DNA of 38,955 nt, from positions 1 to 38,955 of the forward strand of contig CAKRZE010000020.1 of the NCBI GenBank assembly GCA_934432725.1, read 5' to 3'. A model generated the notes under the pieces. It saw only the letters and a list, made by a program, of their open reading frames with translations, was not told the DNA's origin and did not search any database. Numbering within the stretch: the stretch's first letter is position 1; every line of letters starts with the position of its first letter. Shown one piece after another: positions 7,522-15,914 of this stretch. The DNA is from an uncultured Eubacteriales bacterium. GTDB taxonomy: Bacteria > Bacillota > Clostridia > Oscillospirales > CAG-272. The position numbers and the translations under genes were made by a program.

Positions 7522-7532
7522 ATTTGTGCGTT

Positions 7533-8084
7533 TCATTCCATAATCTTTTCAAAGCGGAACATTTCATCGGGACCCTCATCGGGTGCTGCTTTTCCGTCTT
7601 CCTTCGGCGGATTCGGATACGGGTGCATGGCGGAGAAAAACTCAACGGCGTGAAAACCGCATTTGTTGATATAAAAATGGATATTGCGCTTTTCAAAATA
7701 TGGCGTGCAGGTCGCCCAGACCTTGGTTTCGGGGTGCAGAGCTTCCACGGCAAGCCAAGCACCATAGCCGATGCCTTTGCTGTGTTCCTTCGGCGAAACG
7801 AAAAGAAGTTCCAGCTCGTTGTGATGTGTCTCTTTGTCGATTTTCAGCACCACACCGCCAACCTTTCTGCCATCATACAGAATTCGATATGTCTCGCTGT
7901 CGGGAGCATCAATGCTTTGCTCAATCGTCGCACGGGAAATGATTTCGCCGTCCTCCTCAAAATGGTCGTCCCGCAGCCCGAATTCTTCAACTGCACCATA
8001 CTTGAAAGACTCCTGATTATCAAGAATGAACTGCTCGCGGTCGCCCGCTTCCAGCGGTGCAAGGGTTACTTTTGTGTTTTTCAT
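7533..8084 (-). CDS. GNAT-family N-acetyltransferase
   Basis: The 183-residue protein carries the acetyl-CoA-binding GNAT core. A beta strand GGVVLKI is followed by ELELLFVSPKEHSKGIGYGAWLAV, which contains the motif A loop (here S-K-G-I-G-Y-G, a variant of Q/R-x-x-G-x-G/A), and then by the terminal CTPYFEKRNIHFYINKCGF pattern. The substrate cannot be told from sequence; small-molecule or protein amine acetylation is possible. ATG 8084 is chosen for GGAGGG directly upstream; the frame continues to 8147 without another supported start. It points towards the element genes and could be element cargo or a host gene beside tRNA-Ser. Confidence 0.88.
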   Translation of the reverse strand: MKNTKVTLAPLEAGDREQFILDNQESFKYGAVEEFGLRDDHFEEDGEIISRATIEQSIDAPDSETYRILYDGRKVGGVVLKIDKETHHNELELLFVSPKEHSKGIGYGAWLAVEALHPETKVWATCTPYFEKRNIHFYINKCGFHAVEFFSAMHPYPNPPKEDGKAAPDEGPDEMFRFEKIME

Positions 8085-8100
8085 AATTCCCTCCGAAAAA

Positions 8101-8225
8101 TAAAAATACCCGGTCATTACAAAGTAATAACCGAGCGCACTCGACACCTAATCCGGTATGCGGCCTGCAAGGCTCGCGCCTTACGATCCCCGAGCGTTAC
8201 GACGCTCTACCTCCGGTGACATAAA
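8101..8225 (-). other. Structured non-coding stretch between tRNA-Ser and the GNAT gene
   Basis: Read on the minus strand this stretch holds GAGCG/CGCTC and AAGGC/GCCTT hairpins within outer CACC...GGTG and CCGG...CCGG pairings, and nearer the GNAT gene a GGTTATTAC...GTAATGACC dyad. It may be trailer RNA of the tRNA transcript or leader of the acetyltransferase mRNA. No coding potential is seen. Confidence 0.35.
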
Positions 8226-8229
8226 TATG

Positions 8230-8266
8230 AATCAGCCGAACCCGGAAAACCGGAATCCGGCTGATT
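8230..8266 (-). terminator. Hairpin after tRNA-Ser, probable terminator
   Basis: A 9-bp perfect stem AATCAGCCG / CGGCTGATT (8230-8238 with 8258-8266), with an inner CCGG-AAAA-CCGG hairpin, lies four bases past the CCA end. The tail is not T-rich, so it may be a processing structure or a weak terminator. Confidence 0.5.
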
Positions 8267-8269
8267 ATT

Positions 8270-8358
8270 TGGCGGAGAGGATGGGATTCGAACCCATGTG
8301 CGATTGCTCGCAAACTGATTTCGAGTCAGCCCCGTTATGACCACTTCGATACCTCTCC
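8270..8358 (-). tRNA. tRNA-Ser (anticodon CGA)
   Basis: On the minus strand the acceptor stem GGAGAGG / CCTCTCC, discriminator G and encoded CCA enclose an 89-base class II tRNA. It has a long variable arm and a TTCGAAT T-loop. The anticodon stem CTGA/TCAG holds the loop CTCGAAA, giving anticodon CGA (8321-8323) for serine UCG codons. The only recognisable promoter lies far upstream at 8680-8708, beyond a duplicate of this gene's 5' half. Confidence 0.96.
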
Positions 8359-8509
8359 ATGTATGTTAACTCGGAAAACCGAGATTAACGCAAATATTCG
8401 GTTGTATTAGAATTCCTGTTAGAACTCACGGTGTGCCTGCGGCGGGCAAGTGCCCGAAACCCGCACGGTTAAAGGCTTTTCGGAAGTTTTACTTCCGTTT
8501 GCCGAGGGA
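8359..8509. other. 151-base insert between tRNA-Ser and its duplicated 5' half
   Basis: No gene fits. It contains CTCGG-AAAA-CCGAG next to the tRNA, CGGGCA-AG-TGCCCG near 8442-8455, and a perfect CGGAAGT-TTT-ACTTCCG hairpin (8481-8497). The first 20 or so bases resemble the DNA beyond the duplicate copy. It could be what is left of an excised or deleted integrated element. Confidence 0.45.
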
Positions 8510-8551
8510 GATTTCGAGTCAGCCCCGTTATGACCACTTCGATACCTCTCC
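8510..8551 (-). pseudogene. Duplicated 5' half of tRNA-Ser (att-like scar)
   Basis: The 42 bases are identical to 8317-8358 of tRNA-Ser, from the tRNA 5' end through the anticodon loop, and then diverge. No 3' half follows. It sits between the tRNA promoter and the intact tRNA in the same orientation. A break at the anticodon stem-loop is typical of tyrosine-integrase crossover sites. Confidence 0.85.
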
Positions 8552-8679
8552 GTATATGTTCACCCTCAAAACGAGGGAAACAATCATTATTCGATTTTCA
8601 GATCATCTGCCGATAAAAAACATCCATGCATTACGCAGATTTTAAAAAACTTCCCCGTGAAAGTCATACATTATTTTAT

Positions 8680-8708
8680 ATTATATCATATCTTTTTCTG
8701 ATTTTCAA
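8680..8708 (-). promoter_or_regulatory. Promoter for the tRNA-Ser locus
   Basis: On the minus strand: -35 TTGAAA (8703-8708), a 17-base spacer and a consensus -10 TATAAT (8680-8685). It lies about 130 bases before the partial tRNA copy and 320 before the intact tRNA. Confidence 0.7.
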
Positions 8709-8777
8709 TACCAACAGATGATTTTTTTCAAAAAATCTCCGGCACACCGTGCACCTTCCGTTGAACCCTCCGATGCA

Positions 8778-9110
8778 TTACCGAAAAACCGTTTGAATCA
8801 GAACCATGTACAGGCAAGTTCCGACACCCATACTGAGAAGCATATTTTTCTTCCATTTCTGAAGTGCCGCAACGCAGATAATCGCAATCAGCTCCGGAAG
8901 TGCATGAAAGTCCGCAAAAACCGCATCCTTCAGGCAGTAAACAACAAGCAATCCGGTCACTGCGTAAGGCAGCACCCTTCCAAGGTACACAATATATTTC
9001 GGCGGAGTCCTCCCCTCCGGGAACAGCAGAAACGGAAGAAACCGCGTCAGCATCGTCCCGCAGACAACCACCGCAATCGTCACCGCGCTTTGCAATACAG
9101 TCATTGTCAT
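8778..9110 (-). CDS. azlD: AzlD, small subunit of branched-chain amino acid exporter
   Basis: From ATG 9108-9110 the protein has 110 residues, the usual AzlD length, with four hydrophobic segments (about 5-23, 38-58, 65-80 and 88-106) and the family pattern TRFLPFLLFP in the first loop. AzlC and AzlD together form an exporter of branched-chain amino acids and analogues in the cytoplasmic membrane. A longer frame reaches 9194, but only this start has a purine-rich GGGGATGATGGA upstream. It follows azlC by about 130 bases in the same direction, so a slightly longer N-terminus cannot be excluded. Confidence 0.88.
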   Translation of the reverse strand: MTMTVLQSAVTIAVVVCGTMLTRFLPFLLFPEGRTPPKYIVYLGRVLPYAVTGLLVVYCLKDAVFADFHALPELIAIICVAALQKWKKNMLLSMGVGTCLYMVLIQTVFR

Positions 9111-9240
9111 TCCATCATCCCCAAGCGCACCGGCACTCCAAACGGATATCATCTGAGCAGAAGTCCGGAAAAGAGCATCCCCCACGCCGCACAAAGCCGC
9201 GCTGAATCATGGCACATACAGCCGCATGACCCGCGTCCCG

Positions 9241-9945
9241 TCAGATATCCGTATCAATGTTCCCCTTCCGCTTTTCTTCTTTTCGCATCAATGTCAGACA
9301 AAGAACAATCACCCCCATCGCAGGAAGCATAAACCGATCTGCACCCAACAGCAAAAGACACAGAAGCGTCCCGAAAAAGCCGATCAGCACAGGTCTGTGA
9401 TCCTTGGAGGTCTCCCACTGATTGACCAGCATCACCACAAACAGCGCCGTCATAACAAAATCAATTCCCTGTGTATTGATTTTGACAAACGAGCCGAGGA
9501 GTGCGCCCAGAAATGCTCCCGCAACCCAGTAGCACTGGTTCAGAAGGGTTACAAACAGCATAAACCACCCCCGGTCAACGCCCTCCGGCGGGTCAACCGA
9601 GCAGCAGACGGAAAATGTCTCGTCACACATTCCGAAAATCAGGTAAAACTTTTTCCATCCGGTTCCCTTATAACGGTCAAGCATGGAAATACCGTAAAAT
9701 AAATGTCTCGCGTTCACCATAAGCGTCAGCAGGAACGCATGCAGCGGCTGAAAAGCCGACATCAGCAGTTCAACCGTCACAAACTCCATGGAGCCGGCAA
9801 AAATCAGACTGCTCATCACAACCGGATAGATCAGCGGAAAGCCTTTGCTGCGCATCAAAAATCCGTATGACATCGCAACAAATAAAAAACCAACGCAAAT
9901 CGGCAACGAATACGGAAGCGCCGCTTTGAACGCCTTTCGTTTCAC
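9241..9945 (-). CDS. azlC: AzlC, large subunit of branched-chain amino acid exporter
   Basis: The 234-residue integral membrane protein has about seven hydrophobic helices. It shows AzlC landmarks: an N-terminal LPICVGFLFVAMSYGFLM, then SLIFAGSMEFVTVELL, LLTLMVNARHLFYGIS and FGMCDETF. With AzlD it forms a branched-chain amino acid exporter. The start is GTG 9945 with GGAGGGGG upstream. A 14-bp hairpin separates it from the carB-dapF gene, so it probably has its own transcription, although no clear promoter was found. No Lrp-type regulator is next to it. Confidence 0.92.
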   Translation of the reverse strand: MKRKAFKAALPYSLPICVGFLFVAMSYGFLMRSKGFPLIYPVVMSSLIFAGSMEFVTVELLMSAFQPLHAFLLTLMVNARHLFYGISMLDRYKGTGWKKFYLIFGMCDETFSVCCSVDPPEGVDRGWFMLFVTLLNQCYWVAGAFLGALLGSFVKINTQGIDFVMTALFVVMLVNQWETSKDHRPVLIGFFGTLLCLLLLGADRFMLPAMGVIVLCLTLMRKEEKRKGNIDTDI

Positions 9946-10012
9946 TGCAAATCCCCCTCCGATTTTGTCAGAACCGAACTGTGCGCAGAGCCCCTTCCTC
10001 CTCCGTTCAAAC

Positions 10013-10049
10013 CGGGATACGGCGGAAAAAGCCTCTCCGCCGTATCCCG
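10013..10049 (-). terminator. Long hairpin between carB-dapF and azlC
   Basis: A perfect 14-bp stem CGGGATACGGCGGA / TCCGCCGTATCCCG (10013-10026 with 10036-10049) has a 9-base loop. The T run is in the loop on the minus strand rather than after the stem, so termination efficiency is uncertain. Confidence 0.55.
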
Positions 10050-10160
10050 CCGCACCGATTCTTCACCATATCTATCCGGTCCGCCGCAATCCGGACCCAG
10101 ACCGTCCCTGTGTGGAAGCCGCATTTTGCCGGATGCATTTCTTTGCTCCGGGCACAGCAC

Positions 10161-13100
10161 TCAGTATTCCAGCGTTCCTTTGTAGATCAGGCTGGCATTT
10201 CCGGTCAGAAGCACCCGGTCATGCGTCACGTTGACCGTCAGATCTCCGCCGCGGAGCTTTACCGTAATATCTTCGTTCATCCGGCAAAAGCCGTTGGCAA
10301 CCGCTGCCGCCGCTGCGGCACAGGCGCCTGTGCCGCAGGCAAGCGTCTCACCGTTTCCACGCTCCCACACGCGCATTTTGATTGTATTGGAATTCACCAC
10401 ACGGATAAACTCCGTGTTGATCTTTTCCGGAAAAATATCCGCATGCTCAAACAGCGGTCCGATTTTGGCGATATCCACCGCATCCACCCGATCGCAGAAC
10501 ACTACGCAGTGCGGATTTCCGACCGACAGGCAGGTAATCTGATACGGCACGCCGCCGATTTCAGCCGGATAATCCACCAGCTGCTCCTCCCCGAGGGTGC
10601 AGGGCAGTGCGCCCACGGAAAAGTCCGGCTTCCCCATATCGACACTGACCGTCGTCACCTTCCCGTCCCGCGTATACAGCCACAGGGTCCGGATTCCGGA
10701 TGCAGTCTCAATCCGGAGTGTGGTCTTGTCCGTCAGACCGTTGTCGTAAAGATGCTTTCCCACACAGCGAATGCAGTTTCCTGCCATCTTCCCTTCCGAG
10801 CCGTCCCGGTTGAAAATCCTCATTTTGGCATCTGCAAGAGAGGAATGCTCGATCAGAACAATCCCGTCCGCACCGACGCCGTAATGACGGTCACAGAGCG
10901 TGATGCAGAGCGATTCCGGACAGGTTATGGTCTGTGCAAAATTATCAATGAAGATATAATCATCGCCTGTCGCCTGCATTTTGGTGAAATGCAGCGTCTG
11001 CCGCTCGGTCCGGAGATGATTGATATCCACAAGCTCTGTATTCTGCTGATTGAAGCGGCTTGCGATAATATCCGCCACGGCATTTGCCGTATCAAGCGAG
11101 GTAAAGCAAGGGATAGAAAGCAGAAGCGCCTTGCGGTGAAGCGCCGTATAATCCTCAAGCGTAGAGTCCAGCAGCGCGCCGGTATACACCACATAGCTGA
11201 TCTTTCCGCTTTCCAGAAGATTGAATACGTGGTCGCTCTCGCGGATCCCGGCAACCCGGATGACATCGATGCCGAGCCGTGCAATGGACTGCGCAGTTTC
11301 CTCCGTCGCATACAGACGGAACCCGAGATCATCCAGCTTCTTCGCCAGCGATACCACCTCAAGCTGATCGTGCGTATCAACGCTGATCAGAACCCCCGCA
11401 TCCTTTCCGGCAAACGGGGTCTTCAGCTTCATACCGGATGCCACAATCCCCTTGTAAAGCGCCTCCGGAAGCGTTTTTCCGATGCCGAGAACCTCTCCCG
11501 TGGACTTCATTTCCGGTCCGAGATAGGAGTCTGCATCCGTAAGCTTTTCAAAGGAGAAGACCGGCACCTTGACCGCCACATACGGCGGCGTCCGGTACAG
11601 TCCAGTACCGTAGCCGAGATCGGCAAGCGCCTGCCCGGTCATGACCCTGGATGCAAGGTCTACCATCGGCACGCCCGTCACCTTGCTGATATACGGCACC
11701 GTCCGGGACGCCCGCGGATTCACCTCGATCACATACAGTTCATTCTGATAGATCAGATACTGGATATTGACAAGTCCGCGCGTCCCGAGTGAAAGCGCCA
11801 GCTTTTCCGAGCAGTCCACGATCTTTCCCATCATCCGGTCATCGATGTTATACGGCGGATAAACCGCAATGGAGTCCCCGCTGTGAACGCCCGTGCGCTC
11901 TATATGCTCCATTACGCCGGGAATCAGAACATCCCTGCCATCGGAAATGACATCGACCTCCAGCTCCGGTCCCATCATGTATTTATCGACCAAAACGGCA
12001 TTTTCAATGCCGGACGCGAGAATCCGCTGCATATACAGCTCGACCTCATGCCGGTTGTGGACAATTTTCATATTCTGTCCCCCGATCACATAGGAGGGAC
12101 GGAGCAGAACCGGATAGCCGAGTGCTTCGGCTGCCTGAAGTGCCTCTTCGGCAGTCGTCACGCTCATTCCCTGCGGACGGCGGATATGGAACCGCTCCAG
12201 AAGAGCATCGAAACGCTCTCTGTCCTCCGCGATGTCAATCCCCTCCGCCGAGGTCCCGAGGATCGGAATATGATGCGCATCCAAAAACTTTGTCAGCTTG
12301 ATTGCCGTCTGCCCGCCGAACGCCACAACAACGCCCTGCGGCTTTTCCACACGGATGATGTTCATCACATCCTCCGGCTGAAGCGGTTCGAAATACAGCC
12401 TGTCCGCCGTATCATAATCGGTCGAAACCGTTTCGGGATTGTTATTGACGATCACCACATCATAGCCAAGCTTTTTCAGCGTCCACACACAGTGAACCGA
12501 GGAGTAGTCGAATTCAATTCCCTGCCCGATCCGGATCGGACCGGAGCCGAGCACCATTACAACCGGTTTTCCGGAGCGCGGAAAGCGCCTTGCCTCACAT
12601 GCCTCATCGTAGGTAGAGTAAAAATACGGCGTCTCCGCATCAAATTCCGCCCCGCAGGTATCCACCATTTTATAGGAAGCATCGGCACGGAACATAACCG
12701 GCTTTCCCGTAAGCCCTTCCAGCGCATGGTCCGTATAGCCAAGCCTCTTTGCCTGCCGGTAAGTCTTTTCCTCCAGTCCTTCCCTTTTCAGCCCGGCTTC
12801 GAACCGCGCAAGCCCCAAAAGCTTGTTCAGGAAAAAACAATCGATTTTAGTGATTCTGTGAATCTCCTCCGGGGTCATTCCGCTCTTCAGCGCCTCAAAG
12901 ATTGTAAAGATCCGATGGTCATCCTGCCTCTGCAGACGCTCTGACAGCGGCGCCCCGTCAAGCGGCTCCGCATTCAGCGTCTCCTGCGATATTTCGGCGC
13001 CGCGAAGCGCCTTCATCACGGCTGCCTCAAAGGACTGTGCGATTGCCATCACCTCGCCGGTCGCCTTCATCTGCGTGCCGAGCTTCCGGGAAGAACCCGC

Positions 13101-14195
13101 GAACTTGTCAAACGGCCATTTCGGAAATTTCACCACCACATAGTCCAGCGCAGGCTCAAAGCAGGCGCAGGTTTTCCCCGTCACGTCATTCCGGATCTCA
13201 TCCAGCGTATAGCCGAGTGCAATCTTCGCCGTGATCTTGGCAATCGGATACCCTGTCGCCTTGGAGGCAAGCGCCGAGGAACGGGAAACACGCGGATTGA
13301 CCTCGATCACCGCATACCGGAAACTGTTCGGATCCAGGGCGAACTGGCAGTTGCACCCGCCTACAATACCGAGCGCCGAGATGATATGCAAAGAAGCCGA
13401 ACGGAGCATCTGGAATTCCTTATCGGACAGCGTCAAAGCGGGTGCGACCACAATGCTGTCTCCTGTGTGGATCCCGACCGGATCAAAGTTCTCCATGGAG
13501 CAGACTGCAATAACATTTCCTGCGTAGTCCCGCATGGTTTCAAATTCAATTTCCTTCCAGCCGGCAACGCTCTTTTCGATCAGAACCTGCGTAATGGGGG
13601 AAGCGTCAAGCCCCGTCCTTGCAACCTGTGTCAGCTCCTCCGCCGTATCGGCAAAGCCGCCTCCGGCACCGCCGAGCGTAAAAGCGGGACGAACCACAAC
13701 GGGATACCCGATTTTTTCCGCCACGACAAGCGCTTCCTCCACAGTCGTCGCAATATCGGAGGGAATCACCGGCTCGCCGATGGCTTCCATCGTCTCCTTG
13801 AACAGCTGGCGGTCCTCCGCCTTGTCGATCGCCTCCAGATTCGTTCCGATCAGACGGACCCCGTGCTTTTCCAGAAAGCCCTCCTTGCTCAGCTGCATGG
13901 AAAGCGTCAGACCGGTCTGACCACCCAGTCCCGCAAGCATGCTGTCCGGCTGCTCCCTGACAATGATGCGCTTCAGCGTCTCGGCGGTCAACGGCTCCAG
14001 ATAGATCTCGTCCGCCATGGCACGGTCGGTCATAATGGTCGCCGGATTGGAGTTTGCCAGAACAACGTTCAGCCCCGCCTGCTTCAAAACGCGGCATGCC
14101 TGCGCCCCGGCGTAATCAAATTCGGCTGCCTGTCCGATGACAATGGGACCGGAACCGATCACAAGAACTTTTTTTATCGACGGATCAAGCGGCAT
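10161..14195 (-). CDS. carB-dapF: Fused carbamoyl-phosphate synthase large subunit and diaminopimelate epimerase
   Basis: This single 1344-residue frame has no internal stop. Residues 1 to about 1060 are a full CarB: two ATP-grasp synthetase halves, each opening with a VLVIGSGPIVIGQ-type or VMVLGSGPIRIGQ-type motif (about 10 and 550), and an MGS allosteric domain (about 935-1060). It makes carbamoyl phosphate from bicarbonate, ammonia and 2 ATP with CarA. Without a visible linker, Met1073 begins a complete DapF, which converts LL- to meso-diaminopimelate. The first catalytic Cys1144 (GNCIRC) and the second Cys1287 (ACGTGACA) are 143 residues apart, the normal spacing. The start at ATG 14195 is two bases after the carA stop, with AAAGGA inside carA. 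Whether the chain stays whole or is cleaved cannot be seen. Confidence 0.95.
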   Translation of the reverse strand: MPLDPSIKKVLVIGSGPIVIGQAAEFDYAGAQACRVLKQAGLNVVLANSNPATIMTDRAMADEIYLEPLTAETLKRIIVREQPDSMLAGLGGQTGLTLSMQLSKEGFLEKHGVRLIGTNLEAIDKAEDRQLFKETMEAIGEPVIPSDIATTVEEALVVAEKIGYPVVVRPAFTLGGAGGGFADTAEELTQVARTGLDASPITQVLIEKSVAGWKEIEFETMRDYAGNVIAVCSMENFDPVGIHTGDSIVVAPALTLSDKEFQMLRSASLHIISALGIVGGCNCQFALDPNSFRYAVIEVNPRVSRSSALASKATGYPIAKITAKIALGYTLDEIRNDVTGKTCACFEPALDYVVVKFPKWPFDKFAGSSRKLGTQMKATGEVMAIAQSFEAAVMKALRGAEISQETLNAEPLDGAPLSERLQRQDDHRIFTIFEALKSGMTPEEIHRITKIDCFFLNKLLGLARFEAGLKREGLEEKTYRQAKRLGYTDHALEGLTGKPVMFRADASYKMVDTCGAEFDAETPYFYSTYDEACEARRFPRSGKPVVMVLGSGPIRIGQGIEFDYSSVHCVWTLKKLGYDVVIVNNNPETVSTDYDTADRLYFEPLQPEDVMNIIRVEKPQGVVVAFGGQTAIKLTKFLDAHHIPILGTSAEGIDIAEDRERFDALLERFHIRRPQGMSVTTAEEALQAAEALGYPVLLRPSYVIGGQNMKIVHNRHEVELYMQRILASGIENAVLVDKYMMGPELEVDVISDGRDVLIPGVMEHIERTGVHSGDSIAVYPPYNIDDRMMGKIVDCSEKLALSLGTRGLVNIQYLIYQNELYVIEVNPRASRTVPYISKVTGVPMVDLASRVMTGQALADLGYGTGLYRTPPYVAVKVPVFSFEKLTDADSYLGPEMKSTGEVLGIGKTLPEALYKGIVASGMKLKTPFAGKDAGVLISVDTHDQLEVVSLAKKLDDLGFRLYATEETAQSIARLGIDVIRVAGIRESDHVFNLLESGKISYVVYTGALLDSTLEDYTALHRKALLLSIPCFTSLDTANAVADIIASRFNQQNTELVDINHLRTERQTLHFTKMQATGDDYIFIDNFAQTITCPESLCITLCDRHYGVGADGIVLIEHSSLADAKMRIFNRDGSEGKMAGNCIRCVGKHLYDNGLTDKTTLRIETASGIRTLWLYTRDGKVTTVSVDMGKPDFSVGALPCTLGEEQLVDYPAEIGGVPYQITCLSVGNPHCVVFCDRVDAVDIAKIGPLFEHADIFPEKINTEFIRVVNSNTIKMRVWERGNGETLACGTGACAAAAAAVANGFCRMNEDITVKLRGGDLTVNVTHDRVLLTGNASLIYKGTLEY

Positions 14196-14197
14196 AT

Positions 14198-15286
14198 TCA
14201 GTCATCCTTTCCGGGCACGTTCTTTTTATTTTGTGCCATCAGCGCAATAAACTCATCAAACAGGAATGCGGTATCCCTCGGACCGGAGCACGCCTCCGGA
14301 TGGAACTGCACGGAAAATGCCATATTGTCCGGGTAAGAAATACCCTCGCAGGTATTGTCATTGGCATTGGCAAAGCGAAGGACGCCGCACTTCAGCGATT
14401 CCGAAACGACCGCGTACCCGTGATTCTGGCTGGTGATGTAAGTCCTCGTCCCGTTCACCTCGCGGACCGGTTGGTTGACTCCGCGGTGTCCGTATTTCAG
14501 CTTAACGGTTTCTGCACCGTTTGCCAGTGCCAGCAGCTGATGTCCGAGGCAGATGCCGAACATCGGAAGCTTTCCGAAAAGTTTTCGGAGCTGCCCGATG
14601 CAATAGGAATTCTCTTTCGGATCGCCGGGACCGTTGGAAAGCATCACGCCGTCCGGCGTATCGGCAAGAATGCGCTCTGCCGGCGTATCGGCAGGATAAA
14701 CCGTCACCGCGCAGCCGCGCGATGTCAGCTCCCGCACGATATTCCGCTTGGCACCGTAATCAAAAAGCGCCACATGAAAGCGAACTGCCGAAGACTCCGG
14801 CAGACAGGTATACGGCGCCCGGCAGGTCACGCCCTCAACCGCACCCAGAACCGCATACTGCCGGATCGGCATAAGCTCCTGCGGAACCTCATCGCAGAGC
14901 ATGGCGTTCATGACGCCCTTTTCACGGATGATTTTTGTGATTTCCCGGGTATCCAGTCCGGCAATTCCCGGAACACCCCGTTCCTTCAAAAACGAATCCA
15001 GCGTGCCCCCGCAGCGGAAATTGGACGGCTCTGCACAAAGCTCCCGCACCACATAGCCGCGCACAAAGCACTCCCCCTCAAAATCAGCGGGAATGACTCC
15101 GTAATTTCCGATCATCGGAAAGGTCTGCATCACGATCTGCCCGTAATAGGAGGGATCGGTCAAAGTTTCCAGATAGCCGCACATGCCGGTTGTAAAAACA
15201 AGCTCTCCGACCGACTCGCAATCGGCTCCGACAGCCTCTCCCCGAAACACACTTCCGTCCTCAAGCACCAAATATCTGTCCTTCAT
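14198..15286 (-). CDS. carA: Carbamoyl-phosphate synthase small subunit (glutaminase)
   Basis: The 362-residue protein releases ammonia from glutamine and channels it to CarB. The N-terminal CPSase_sm domain (DRYLVLEDGSVFRGEA through GLDTREITKIIREKG) is followed by a class I glutamine amidotransferase domain with nucleophile Cys246 in GICLGHQ and partners His329 and Glu331 in QFHPEA. ATG 15286 is preceded by AAAAGGGA; the frame stays open to 15709, but that part has no family similarity and no ribosome site. carB-dapF follows after two bases. The adjacent argF and argGH suggest carbamoyl phosphate made here feeds citrulline and arginine as well as pyrimidines. Confidence 0.96.
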   Translation of the reverse strand: MKDRYLVLEDGSVFRGEAVGADCESVGELVFTTGMCGYLETLTDPSYYGQIVMQTFPMIGNYGVIPADFEGECFVRGYVVRELCAEPSNFRCGGTLDSFLKERGVPGIAGLDTREITKIIREKGVMNAMLCDEVPQELMPIRQYAVLGAVEGVTCRAPYTCLPESSAVRFHVALFDYGAKRNIVRELTSRGCAVTVYPADTPAERILADTPDGVMLSNGPGDPKENSYCIGQLRKLFGKLPMFGICLGHQLLALANGAETVKLKYGHRGVNQPVREVNGTRTYITSQNHGYAVVSESLKCGVLRFANANDNTCEGISYPDNMAFSVQFHPEACSGPRDTAFLFDEFIALMAQNKKNVPGKDD

Positions 15287-15914
15287 AAATATATTCCCTT
15301 TTCTTTTTGCTTTTATCACCGAAAAGCCGCGCCCGTTCGGAGCCCTTCCGCATCCAGAGGCAACTCCCGGGTTCATCGGGCATCTGCCAACGCGGCGCGG
15401 GCAGAAACGCCTTTTCCCATGCTCTGTCCCGCAGCAATTCTCTTCCATTGCGCCGGGCTGTCCGGAGCCGCTATCTGTCCGGAAGCCTCCTCCGGATGAC
15501 GGCTGTCCCTCTTTGCATGCTGCGGTCACAACAAGCTCCAAAAGACCTTTTCCGCATCGCAGAAGCCGACGCCTCCGTTGTCTTCCTATGCGGCATCCGG
15601 TTTGAAACAAGCAGCCGGCACAGGAGCGCGCAGAAAGCTCTGCTATCGTATCCCGATGCGGCGATCTTCCGGAGGTACTGCCGCCATGCTTCCGGGCATG
15701 TCTTTTCACACAAGCTCAGCGCCCGCTTTCCCGTCCGGACCCGGATTTGCGCAGACCGCCCCATCCGGAAGGCGGAACGCTGCCGCGGAAAAATCTGCGC
15801 TGCCCTTGCGGCAGGGACAGCCTTTCCCACACGGAAACGCCTCCTTTTTCCGGGCAGCAGCATAAGAGCACAGCTCCCGCCAAGCTGTCCGAAGGCATCC
15901 CCGAATGGTTATTT
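15287..15914. other. 628-base spacer between argF and carA, no gene recognised
   Basis: The stretch is GC-rich. Several frames are open on both strands (including 15471-15863 on the minus strand and an upstream extension of carA), but all have low-complexity Arg/Ser/Pro composition and no ribosome site. No clear promoter or terminator was found. Confidence 0.6.

Noticed and set aside
9981..11792. 603-codon plus-strand frame opposite carB-dapF
   Set aside because: It is antisense to a highly conserved enzyme; composition is His/Arg/Ile-rich with no family pattern or ribosome site. It stays open because of the codon usage of the real gene.
15471..15863. 130-codon minus-strand frame between argF and carA
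   Set aside because: Low-complexity basic composition and no ribosome site.
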